Shown piece after piece: positions 34,114 through 42,080 of a stretch of DNA of 64,000 bases. This DNA comes from Palsa-504 sp963819785 (GTDB lineage Bacteria > Actinomycetota > Actinomycetes > Streptosporangiales > Streptosporangiaceae), in contig CAWFXW010000026.1 of assembly GCA_963819785.1 (NCBI GenBank), positions 1,109,582 to 1,173,581 of the forward strand, in the 5' to 3' direction. The notes beneath the pieces were generated by a model. That model was not told the origin of the DNA and ran no database searches. It saw nothing but the letters and a program-made list of their open reading frames with translations. Both the position numbers and the translations under genes were made by a program. Positions within the stretch are counted from its first letter, which is position 1, and each line of letters starts with the position of its first letter.

Positions 34114-35688
34114 ATGCCTGATCGTCATTCCGAGCTGCCGGCTCATCCGGACCTGGAGTACTACCGCAAGCAGGCCAAGCACCTGCAGCGCTCGTACGAG
34201 GCGGGGGATGCGGCCGCCCGGGACCGGGCGGCCGAGGTGCTGGGCGACCGGGCCGCCGGGCGGTTCCTGCTCAGCGACGCCCAGTTCGTCCTGGCCCAGG
34301 AACACGGATTCCGGACCTGGGCCGAGTTCCGGGCGGACATCCAGAGCCAGCGCACCGTCGGCGACCGGCCGGTCTCCCGCCTGTGGGGGACGCCGGGCAG
34401 CTACGCCTCGCAGGCCGATGGCCTGCTCACCGAGCTGCGCCGCGGCGACCCGGACGCGCTGCAACGACTGCGGGCCAATGTGCCCAGGTACGCCGCTGCC
34501 ACCGACGCCGCCACCGCCGAGCTGCGCGACGCGCGGCTGGTTATCGCCCGGGAACTCGGCTTCCCGACCTGGCGGGAGCTCGTGGCGAGCGATGAGAAAT
34601 CCCGGCGCGATGAGGCCGAACGCCAGGAGAGGTGGCGGCGCATGCGCCCGGAGGCCGAAGCCCTGCTGGCAGGCGACACCGCCCGGCTGGCCCAGCTGAC
34701 CGCCGGGCAGGCCGACACCTTGCTGCAGATACTCGCCGGGCGGGAGATCCTCGGTACCAAGCCCGGCGCGGGACTCGGTGCGCCGCGCGCCGCCGTCGAT
34801 ATGCTGATCGGCAAGGCCACCCGCCTGGACCTCGCGCTGGATCGGGCCGTCAGATCCGACCGGGTGGAGTACGTGCGCCTGCTGCTCGACGCCGGCGCCG
34901 ACCCCGGCACCCGGACGGACGGCACCATGCCGCTGGAGAACGCCATCGTCTTTGGCGGCACGCAGATGGTCGACCTGCTCGCCGAGCGCGGGATCATCCC
35001 GGCGGCGCTGTGGACCTATGCCGCGTGCGGCCAGCTGGACCTGGTCCAGGCCTGCTTCGATGCGGACGGCAGGCTACGGCCCGACGCCGCGCTGCCGCGC
35101 CCCGACCCCGCCAACTTCTTCCCTATCCCACCCCGGATCCCGGCGACTGACGATCCGGAGCAGATCATGGCCGAGGCGTTCGCCTACGCCTGCCAGCACG
35201 GCCGGACCGAGGTCGTGCGCTGGTTCCTCGACCGCGGCCAGAACCCCGACGTCGCCCCCTTCCTCGGGTATACCGGACTGCACCTGGCGATCCTGCACCA
35301 GCGGGTCGAGGTGGTCCGCTTGCTCCTGGAGCGTGGCGCCGACCCGTCCATCCGCGGCGAGATGTTCCCTTTCGACGCCGCCGGCTTGCTGGCCATTCTC
35401 TCCGCCGTCGACGGCCGCGACCCCGTGATCCGGCAGCTCCACGAGCTGCTCAAGCCTCGATCCGCTGAGTTACCGCCGCAGGTCCCCAGCAGGCGGAGTC
35501 CGTCCGTAGACCGGACGACCGGCGGTCCGCCCCGCCCGGAAGTTCCGGGCGGGGCGCCGGGCCTGCCGCGCGAGAGCGAGGCAACGATCGGTCCGCAGGT
35601 AATAGGCCCCCCCATACCCGAGGGCGGACGCCACCACCGCGATGCAGAGCCCGGCACCCTGCCGTTTGTAGCCAACCAGGACAATTAG
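34114..35688 (+). CDS. Ankyrin-repeat protein
   Basis: A 524-residue soluble protein. The N-terminal ~65 residues (HPDLEYYRKQAKHLQRSYEA to AQFVLAQEHGFRTWAEFRAD) form a helical module often seen before ankyrin repeats in actinomycetes, and it recurs in part at residues ~105-155 (DARLVIARELGFPTWRELV). Ankyrin repeats follow: DRVEYVRLLLDAGADP, GGTQMVDLLAERGI, GQLDLVQACFDADG, GRTEVVRWFLDRGQNP, LHLAILHQRVEVVRLLLERG. The last ~75 residues are disordered. Start ATG 34114 (GTG 34111 possible) follows GGAGGAGG. A protein-binding scaffold; its neighbours are an FHA-like protein and a Ser/Thr kinase. Confidence 0.85.
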   Translation: MPDRHSELPAHPDLEYYRKQAKHLQRSYEAGDAAARDRAAEVLGDRAAGRFLLSDAQFVLAQEHGFRTWAEFRADIQSQRTVGDRPVSRLWGTPGSYASQADGLLTELRRGDPDALQRLRANVPRYAAATDAATAELRDARLVIARELGFPTWRELVASDEKSRRDEAERQERWRRMRPEAEALLAGDTARLAQLTAGQADTLLQILAGREILGTKPGAGLGAPRAAVDMLIGKATRLDLALDRAVRSDRVEYVRLLLDAGADPGTRTDGTMPLENAIVFGGTQMVDLLAERGIIPAALWTYAACGQLDLVQACFDADGRLRPDAALPRPDPANFFPIPPRIPATDDPEQIMAEAFAYACQHGRTEVVRWFLDRGQNPDVAPFLGYTGLHLAILHQRVEVVRLLLERGADPSIRGEMFPFDAAGLLAILSAVDGRDPVIRQLHELLKPRSAELPPQVPSRRSPSVDRTTGGPPRPEVPGGAPGLPRESEATIGPQVIGPPIPEGGRHHRDAEPGTLPFVANQDN

Positions 35689-35750
35689 CCCGTCGGTATC
35701 CCCGAATCCGGGGTTCGGTCAGGTCCCGGGGATCTGTGAGAGGCTGGACC

Positions 35751-36557
35751 ATGACCGTGAGCGCGCGGGTGTGCACCGCCTCGGGTGAGGAGGTACGGGT
35801 CGCCGAGGGGGCACAGCTGGTCTTCGGACGGGGACCGGAGGTGGACCTGGCCGTGGCGGCCGGGCGGGGGCTGTCCCGCCGGGCGGGCATCGTGACCGCG
35901 ATGCCGGCTGGCGCGTGGATCACCAACATCAGCCGCACGCACGCGCTGTACGTGGAGGGCGAGGGGTACCGGATCCGGCTGCCGCGGCTGGAGGACGGTG
36001 GCGAGCCGGCCGGCGGCTGGCTGCTGCACTCGGGGACCGCGCTGGTCGGCTCGCGCGCCATGCTCGACGAGGGGCAGCCGCTCCAGGTGAGCGTCACCGG
36101 CCAGCGGGCCGCGGACGGGGCCTCGGCCGGCCGCGAGCCGGACGGCGAGGGCACGATCCTGCCCCTGTACCTGGACCCGATGACCAAGCTCTTCCTGGTC
36201 GCGCTGATCTGGTGCCGGCCTTGGCTGCTCGACCCGAGCGCCACCACGCCGCTGCCCCGCACGCCGGAGATCGCGCGCGGGGCGCTCGAGGTGACCGGCG
36301 CCTACCACGAGCTTGAGCGGTTCGAGACCGACGCCGAGTTCCGCGACCTGCTCTCGGCCCGGGTGGCCGAGCACATCAAGGTGCTGCGGCGCAAGATCGC
36401 CGATCGCGGGCTGGCGGGCCCGGACGTGCGGCTCGCCGACGAGGTGGCGGTCCGGATCTTGATCGAGCACGGCATCATCACCTCGGCCGACCTCAGCCGG
36501 CTGGCCGACCCGGTCTGGCGCTCCCGCCAGGAAGACCTGTGGTGGACCGAGGCCTGA
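35751..36557 (+). CDS. FHA-like domain protein
   Basis: 268 residues. The N-terminal ~105 residues resemble a forkhead-associated domain: LVFGRGPEVDLAV (the GR turn), RGLSRRAGIV (the SR..  position), WITNISRTHALYV and a final PLQVSV strand. The second half is helical (PLYLDPMTKLFLVALIWCRP; EHIKVLRRKIADRGLAGP) and ends in a short acidic-aromatic tail. FHA domains bind phosphothreonine, and a Ser/Thr kinase gene lies convergent 24 bp away, so a kinase-reader relation is a reasonable inference. ATG 35751; 62 bp after the ankyrin gene. Confidence 0.8.
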   Translation: MTVSARVCTASGEEVRVAEGAQLVFGRGPEVDLAVAAGRGLSRRAGIVTAMPAGAWITNISRTHALYVEGEGYRIRLPRLEDGGEPAGGWLLHSGTALVGSRAMLDEGQPLQVSVTGQRAADGASAGREPDGEGTILPLYLDPMTKLFLVALIWCRPWLLDPSATTPLPRTPEIARGALEVTGAYHELERFETDAEFRDLLSARVAEHIKVLRRKIADRGLAGPDVRLADEVAVRILIEHGIITSADLSRLADPVWRSRQEDLWWTEA

Positions 36558-36580
36558 GGACCACCCGGTCGACGTCCACC

Positions 36581-38126
36581 TCACGGCTGCGGATCCGCCG
36601 GGAGGATCATGAAGTCCGTGTCGGCCCGGCTGCCAGCGGGCGTGGTCGCGGTGACGGTGAACTGGCCCAGCTGAAGCGGACCGGAGTAGAGCTGGCCGAC
36701 CGCGACCCGGAACGTTCCGTCCGGGCTGACCACCACGTGCACTGGTGACGTGGTGCTGACCAGGTTCTTCTGCTCTGGCGGCGGGCCGATCTCGCTCAGC
36801 AGGAAGGTCACGGACACCCCCGGGGCGAACTTGCTCCCCTGGATCACGAACGTGGTGCTAGCGGTGCCCTGACTCTGCTTCACCATGCACAGAACCGGCC
36901 CGGGGGGAGGCTGGAACGTGCCGCACACGGTCGGCGGGGCCGGCGGGATACCGTTGGGCGGTGCTCCTGTCCCGGGACCGTCCGAGCCGCTCAGCGAGGC
37001 GCCGAGGATGACGCCGCCCACGACCAAGGCGGCGCCGACCGAGGCCCAGGCGGCCCAGGCCAGGTGGGTCCTGACCCAGTGCCGCCAGCCAGCGCCGGCG
37101 CGGGACCGTGCGGGGCAGGTTGGAGGCGGGGAGTTCGGTGTAGGAGGCAGAGGTGGCGTCGGCGACGCTGTCTTCGGCGCCGTCCTCGGCGCGAGGCTGG
37201 CCGGCCGCCAGCAAGGGGTTGGCCTGGTACTGGGCGATCAGGGCCATGGCCGCGTCAGGCAGGTAGGAGTGCTCCCCCGGCCGGGTCTCGGTGAACTGGC
37301 CGAGCCGGGCCAGCATCGCCGAGGAGGTCGGGCGGTCTCGCGGGACGCGCGCCAGGCAGGCCGTGATCAGATCGGTGAGCTCGCCGGGCAGGCCGGACAG
37401 GTCGGGCTCCTCGGTGGCCAGCCGGGCCAGCACGTCCATGACCGACTCGCCCTGGTAGGGCGGGTGCCCGGTCGCCGCGAACAGCAGCGTGGCGCCGAGC
37501 GCGTACACGTCGGAGGCCGCCGAGGCCTGGTGGGTGTCGCGGGCCTGCTCGGGCGCCATGTAGGCCGGGGTGCCGACCGCGCCGCGGGACGTGGTCAGGC
37601 CCATGCGTTCGGCCGCCCGGGCCACGCCGAAGTCGATGACCCGCGGGCCGTCCGGCGCGACCAGCACGTTGGACGGCTTGAGGTCGCGGTGCACCAGGCC
37701 GGCGCCGTGGATCGACGCCAGCGCCTCCGCGCACCCCGCGGCCAGCCAGCGGACCGTGCCGGCCGGCAGCGGGCCGCACGCCTTGACCAGCCGGGCCAGC
37801 GACGGCGCCGGCACGTAGGCCGTGGCCAGCCAGGGCAGGTCGGCCTCGGGATCGGCCTCGACCACGGCGGCGGTGAAGAACCCGCTCACCTTGCGCGCGG
37901 CCGCCACCTCCTGCGCGAACCGGGTCCGGAAGCCCGCCTCCTCGGCCAGGTCCACCTTGATCGTCTTCACCGCGACCAGCCGCCCGGCCGCCGAACGGCC
38001 CAGGTACACCTGGCCCATCGCGCCCGCCCCCAGGCGCCCGAGGATCACGTACGGACCGATCCGGTCCGGATCCCACCGGCGCAGCGGCTCTCCCCCGGTC
38101 CTTACCCCCGACAGCGGTTCCGTCAT
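36581..38126 (-). CDS. Transmembrane Ser/Thr protein kinase (frameshift near 37090)
   Basis: PASTA-less Hanks-type kinase. Catalytic domain: GRLGAGAMGQVYLGR, VAVKTIKV, IHGAGLVHRDLKPSNVLV, VIDFGVAR, GTPAYMAPEQA. After about residue 340 the frame as written turns Arg-rich. Reading one base over from about 37090 gives WRHWVRTHLAWAAWASVGAA, a membrane helix (ALVVGGVILGASL), and an exterior domain of about 120 residues (STTFVIQGSKFAPGVSVTFL) to the stop at 36581. The corrected protein is about 514 residues. The exterior domain looks like a small beta sandwich that might sense a ligand or the wall. GGAGGG precedes ATG 38126. Confidence 0.88.
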
Positions 38127-38245
38127 GTCCCTCCTGAACCCGTTGAACCCAGCCCTTCAGAACCCGCGGTCAGCTTCCATAATGCCGAATCACAGATAGC
38201 GAATGCGAATTGTCGGCCGGGACTGTTGCGGATGTGCGGAGAGTG

Positions 38246-38274
38246 ACACCAGGGACCGTTCGGTAAAAATGGGA
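38246..38274 (-). other. Conserved 3' motif after add (copy 2 of 3)
   Basis: Begins one base after the TAA of add, on its coding strand: TCCCATTTTTACCGAACGG, then TCCCTGGTGT. The core and the T-run match the element after glpK. Confidence 0.45.
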
Positions 38275-38275
38275 T

Positions 38276-39406
38276 TTAGCCGGTGTGGCGGGGTCCCAGA
38301 ATGCTGACCGGAACCACCGCATCGCTGAGCGCGCGGGCGGTGGCGAAACCCGGCTTGATGACCGTGTTGATCAGGCGCAGCCGTTCGTCGAACCCGGCGA
38401 ACGCGCTCTTCATCGCGTTGATGGTGAGCCACTCGACGTCCGACCAGCCGTAGCCGAACTCCTGCGCCAGCCGGTGGAATTCCGAGCTGAGCGTGACCTG
38501 GCTCATCAGCCGGTTGTCGGTGTTCACCGTGACCCGGAACTGGAGCTGGCGCAAGATCCGGATCGGGTGCTCGGCGATCGACCGCGCGGCGCCGGTCTGC
38601 ACGTTGGAGGTCGGGCACATCTCCAGCGGGATCCGGCGGTCCCTGATGTAGGCGGCCAGGCGGCCGAGATGGACCGCGCCCTCCGGGCTGATCTCGATGT
38701 CGTCCACGATGCGGACGCCGTGGCCGAGCCGCTCGGTGCCGCACCACTGCACCGCCTCCCAGATCGAGGGCAGCCCGAACGCCTCACCGGCGTGGATCGT
38801 GATGTGGAAGTTCTCCCGCTGGAGGTACTCGAACGCGTCCAGGTGCCGGCTCGGCGGAAAGCCCGCCTCGGCGCCCGCGATGTCGAAGCCGACCACGCCC
38901 TCGTCGCGGTGACGGACGGCTAGTTCGGCGATCTCCAGCGACCTGGCCGCGGTACGCATCGCGGTGAGCAGCGCGTAAACCGTGATCCCGCGGCCCTCCT
39001 CGGCCGCGCTGGCGCGGCCCAGGCGGAAGCCGTCCAGGACCGCCTCGACCACCTGGTCCAGGCTGAGCCCGCGTTCGGTGTGCAGCTCCGGCGCGAACCT
39101 GACCTCGGCGTAGACCACCCCGTCGGAGGCCAGGTCCTGTGCGCACTCGGCCGCGACGCGCCGCAGCGCGTCCGGGGTCTGCATGACCGCGACCGTGTGC
39201 CGGAACGCGTCCAGGTAGATCTCGAGGTGGCCGCGGTGGGCGCCCTCGGTCAGCCGCTGGGTCAGCTCCTGGACGTTGTCGCCGGGCAGGTCCTGATAGC
39301 CGATCTCGCGGGCCAGCTCCAGCACGGTCTGCGGGCGCAGGCCGCCGTCCAGGTGATCGTGCAGCAGGACCTTGGGGACGGCGCGGATCTGGTCGAGGGT
39401 CAGCAT
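38276..39406 (-). CDS. add: Adenosine deaminase
   Basis: A 376-residue zinc hydrolase that converts (deoxy)adenosine to inosine. Zinc ligands are in LLHDHLDGGLRP (H16, H18); GFDIAGAEAGFPP, then FHITIHAGEAFG (His, Glu), GTERLGHGVRI, CPTSNVQTGA and VTVNTDNRLMSQ complete the active site. ATG 39406 follows AAGGGG directly, so the spacing is poor, but the family start is here. Twelve bases after deoA and in the same direction: cdd-deoA-add form one salvage operon. Confidence 0.96.
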   Translation of the reverse strand: MLTLDQIRAVPKVLLHDHLDGGLRPQTVLELAREIGYQDLPGDNVQELTQRLTEGAHRGHLEIYLDAFRHTVAVMQTPDALRRVAAECAQDLASDGVVYAEVRFAPELHTERGLSLDQVVEAVLDGFRLGRASAAEEGRGITVYALLTAMRTAARSLEIAELAVRHRDEGVVGFDIAGAEAGFPPSRHLDAFEYLQRENFHITIHAGEAFGLPSIWEAVQWCGTERLGHGVRIVDDIEISPEGAVHLGRLAAYIRDRRIPLEMCPTSNVQTGAARSIAEHPIRILRQLQFRVTVNTDNRLMSQVTLSSEFHRLAQEFGYGWSDVEWLTINAMKSAFAGFDERLRLINTVIKPGFATARALSDAVVPVSILGPRHTG

Positions 39407-39418
39407 CCCCTTATTGTG

Positions 39419-40699
39419 CTATGCGGGGTTGATGTTCTCGATGACGAGGGGGACGGGGACGGGAGGCTGGTCGCTGACCTCGACGGCGGCGCCGAGGGCG
39501 GCCAGGGCCGCGGCGAAGCGGGACTCGTCGTCGGCGCGTAGCTCCAGCAGGGGCTGGCCCTTTGCTACGCGATCGCCGGGCTTGGCCAGGCAGATGACGC
39601 CGGCGGCGGCGCTGACCGCGTCTTCCTTGCGGGCCCGGCCCGCGCCGAGCCGCCAGGCCGCGGTGCCGACGGCGAGCGCGTCCAGGCGGGTCAGCCAGCC
39701 GTCACCGGGGGCCGGGAGAGCGTGGATTATGTGCGGGGCCTGCGGCAGGGAGGCGTCCGGGTCGCCGCCCTGGGCGCGGACCATGTCCCGGTAGGCGGCC
39801 AGGGCCCGGCCGTCCGCGATGGCTGCGGCCGGGTCCTCGTCGATGCCGACCAGGATGAGCATCTGCGCGGCCAGGGCGAGGGTTACCTCCATCAGGTCGC
39901 CGGGGCCCTGGCCGTGCAGGGCTTGTACCGACTCCTCGACCTCGACGGCGTTGCCGACCGCGCGGCCCAGCGGGACGTCCATCCTGGTCAGCAGGGCCCG
40001 GGTGGTGACGCCGTGCTCCTGGCCGAGGGCGACCATGGTCTGGGCCAGCTCGCGGGCCCGTTGTTCGTCTTTCATGAACGCACCGCTGCCGACCTTGACG
40101 TCCAGGACCAGCGCGCTGGTGCCCTCGGCGATCTTCTTGGACATGATCGAGCTGGCGATGAGCGGGATGGACTCGACCGTGCCGGTCACGTCGCGCAGCG
40201 CGTACAGCCGGCGGTCGGCCGGGGCCAGGCCCGAGCCCGCGGCGCAGATCACGCAGCCGGCTTTATTGAGGACGTCGATCGTCTGCGTTGGGCTGAGCGC
40301 GGTGCGGAAGCCGGGGATCGACTCCAGCTTGTCCAGCGTGCCGCCGGTGTGGCCGAGGCCGCGCCCGGACAACTGCGGGACAGCGGCGCCGCACGCCGCG
40401 ACCAGCGGCGCGAGGATCAGGCTGACCTTGTCCCCCACCCCGCCGGTGGAGTGCTTGTCGACCGTGGGCCGCTGGACCGGGGAGAGGTCGAGGCGGTCGC
40501 CGGAGGCGATCATCGCCGCGGTCCAGGTCCGCAGCTCTTCGGGGCCCAGGCCCTGGAAGTAGATGGCCATCAGCAGAGCGGACATCTGCTCGTCGGCGAC
40601 CTCACCCTTGGCGTAGGCCTCGAACAGCCAGCCGATGTCGTCGTCGGAGAGGCGGTGCCCGTCGCGTTTGGTCCTGATCAGCGTGACCGCATCCGTCAC
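39419..40699 (-). CDS. deoA: Thymidine/pyrimidine-nucleoside phosphorylase
   Basis: A 426-residue enzyme that phosphorolyses thymidine, deoxyuridine or uridine. The N-terminal alpha domain has ALLMAIYFQGL; phosphate and nucleoside binding is in VDKHSTGGVGDKVSLILAP, LSGRGLGHTGGTLDKLESI, and SSIMSKKIAEGTSALVLDVK with GSGAFMKD. The GTG start at 40699 overlaps the cdd stop by 4 bp (GTGA), so translation is coupled. The open frame continues far upstream inside cdd, but that part is a shadow of cdd. Confidence 0.96.
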   Translation of the reverse strand: MTDAVTLIRTKRDGHRLSDDDIGWLFEAYAKGEVADEQMSALLMAIYFQGLGPEELRTWTAAMIASGDRLDLSPVQRPTVDKHSTGGVGDKVSLILAPLVAACGAAVPQLSGRGLGHTGGTLDKLESIPGFRTALSPTQTIDVLNKAGCVICAAGSGLAPADRRLYALRDVTGTVESIPLIASSIMSKKIAEGTSALVLDVKVGSGAFMKDEQRARELAQTMVALGQEHGVTTRALLTRMDVPLGRAVGNAVEVEESVQALHGQGPGDLMEVTLALAAQMLILVGIDEDPAAAIADGRALAAYRDMVRAQGGDPDASLPQAPHIIHALPAPGDGWLTRLDALAVGTAAWRLGAGRARKEDAVSAAAGVICLAKPGDRVAKGQPLLELRADDESRFAAALAALGAAVEVSDQPPVPVPLVIENINPA

Positions 40700-41238
40700 T
40701 TTTTCTGCTGCTCCCTTCGCTGGGACAGGTCGGTGCTGGTGAACGCGGCGGGGAGCAGGACCTTCAGTTCCACCGGGCCGTCCGCGGTGTTGACCAGCAG
40801 GGCGCCGCCGCCGGCCTCGAGCAGGAGCTGCCGGCACCGGCCGCAGGGCAGCAGCGGCTTCCCGTCGCCCGCGACCACGGCCACCGCTATGAGGTTGGTG
40901 CTTGTTGTCTCCTGGCCATCCGCGGGCCCGGCGCCGTGCAGGGCGCTGACCAGGCTGCACTCCGCGCACAGGGTCAACCCGAACGACGCGTTCTCCACGT
41001 TGGAGCCGACGATGATCCGCCCGTCGCCGGTCAGGCCCGCCGCGCCGACGCGCAGTCCGGAGTAAGGAGCATAGGCACGGCTGGCGGCGGCGGTCGCCGC
41101 GGCGCGCAACGCCGGCCAGTCGGTGCGTCGGTGCTGTCGGTGCTCAAGCGGCAGGGTGGGTGTTGGCGGGGTCCTTGGGATCCTGGGGTCCGAGTGGATA
41201 AGGCTGCAGGGTTGCCTTATCCACTCGGACCCTCCCAT
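40696..41238 (-). CDS. cdd: Cytidine deaminase (start uncertain)
   Basis: Converts cytidine and deoxycytidine to uridine and deoxyuridine. Recognisable core: AYAPYSGLRVGAAGL, IIVGSNVENASFGLTLCAECSLV (catalytic Glu next to zinc Cys) and LPCGRCRQLLLEAG. The family start would be close to TDWPALRAAA (about 41130), where no ATG or GTG exists in frame. The nearest upstream starts are ATG 41238 and ATG 41298, and both require translation through the 47-bp hairpin at 41186-41232. Either the hairpin inserted into the 5' end of the gene, or an indel hides the true start. First gene of cdd-deoA-add. Confidence 0.85.
   Translation of the reverse strand: MGGSEWIRQPCSLIHSDPRIPRTPPTPTLPLEHRQHRRTDWPALRAAATAAASRAYAPYSGLRVGAAGLTGDGRIIVGSNVENASFGLTLCAECSLVSALHGAGPADGQETTSTNLIAVAVVAGDGKPLLPCGRCRQLLLEAGGGALLVNTADGPVELKVLLPAAFTSTDLSQRREQQKK
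41186..41232. repeat. Perfect 19-bp inverted repeat with 9-nt loop
   Basis: Left arm 41186-41204 (starting GGGTCCGAGTGGATAAGGC), loop TGCAGGGTT, right arm 41214-41232, the exact reverse complement. Each arm contains TTATCCACT, one base from the DnaA box TTATCCACA. It lies between divergent cdd and the response regulator and may overlap the cdd start. It could be a bidirectional terminator, a regulatory cruciform or a mobile palindromic element. There is no T-tract. Confidence 0.9.
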
Positions 41239-41402
41239 GTCATCCGCGCGACAGCGGCAGGGGGCTGTTCGCGCTGGAGCAAGGAACTCTGTTATCAATG
41301 ATGCCCAACTACTTCCTAGGACCCACCCTGGAAGAAGTTCAGGTTTGGTTAAGATCTTGGCCCGATTCGGCGCGCGCGGGTTTCGTGCTTAGCGTGGAGG
41401 TC

Positions 41403-42080
41403 GTGAACGCACGTCTGGGCCGGGTCCTCGTCGTGGAAGACGACCCCGGCATCGCGAATCAGCTGGTCCGTGGCTTGACCCGGGCCGGCTACGAGACAGG
41501 CAGCGTCACCACGGGCCAGGCGGCGCTGGACTGGCCGGCGCCTGACGTGGTGCTGCTCGATCTGGGGCTGCCTGACATCGACGGGATCGAGGTCTGCCGG
41601 CGGCTCCGCCAGGCCTGCGACGCGGCCATCATCGTGGTGACCGCGCGAGGTGAGGAATCCGACCGGGTGCTGGCCCTCGACGAGGGGGCCGACGACTACC
41701 TGATCAAGCCGTTCGGGCTGAACGAGCTGCTGGCCAGGATCAGGGCGGTGCTGCGCCGCAGCCGCCAGCCCGCCGGGCAGGTACTGCAGCACGGCGTGCT
41801 CACCGTGGACCTGCGCACGCACAAGGTCAGCGTGTCCGGGCAGGAAATCGCGGTGACCCCGAAGGAGTTCGCGATCCTGGAGTGCCTGGCCAGCGACCCA
41901 GGACGGGTGGTCAGCCGCCAGGAGATGCTCGAGCGGGCCTGGGACGAGCACTGGTACGGCCCGACCAAGGTGCTGGACGTGCACATGGCCGCGCTGCGGC
42001 GCAAGCTAGGCGATCCGGGCATCATCGAGACCGTGTACGGCCACGGCTTCCGGCTCGCCGATCCCGGCGGTCACCGGTGA
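41403..42080 (+). CDS. OmpR-family response regulator
   Basis: 225 residues. Receiver domain: acidic pair E12/D13-D14, phosphoacceptor D53 in VVLLDLGLPDIDG, VVTARGEE with the Thr, and LIKPFGLNELLARI with the Lys. C-terminal winged helix: VTPKEFAILECLASDPGRVV, DVHMAALRRKLGDPGII, VYGHGFRL. The start is ambiguous: GTG 41403 fits the family length but GGAGG is only two bases away; GTG 41394 is the alternative, and a leaderless mRNA is possible. Its stop overlaps the kinase start by 4 bp. Confidence 0.93.
   Translation: MNARLGRVLVVEDDPGIANQLVRGLTRAGYETGSVTTGQAALDWPAPDVVLLDLGLPDIDGIEVCRRLRQACDAAIIVVTARGEESDRVLALDEGADDYLIKPFGLNELLARIRAVLRRSRQPAGQVLQHGVLTVDLRTHKVSVSGQEIAVTPKEFAILECLASDPGRVVSRQEMLERAWDEHWYGPTKVLDVHMAALRRKLGDPGIIETVYGHGFRLADPGGHR

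Noticed and set aside
36858..37100. Arg-rich C-terminus of the kinase as written
   Set aside because: The neighbouring frame gives a membrane helix and a soluble domain with normal composition, so the Arg-rich part is an out-of-frame reading.
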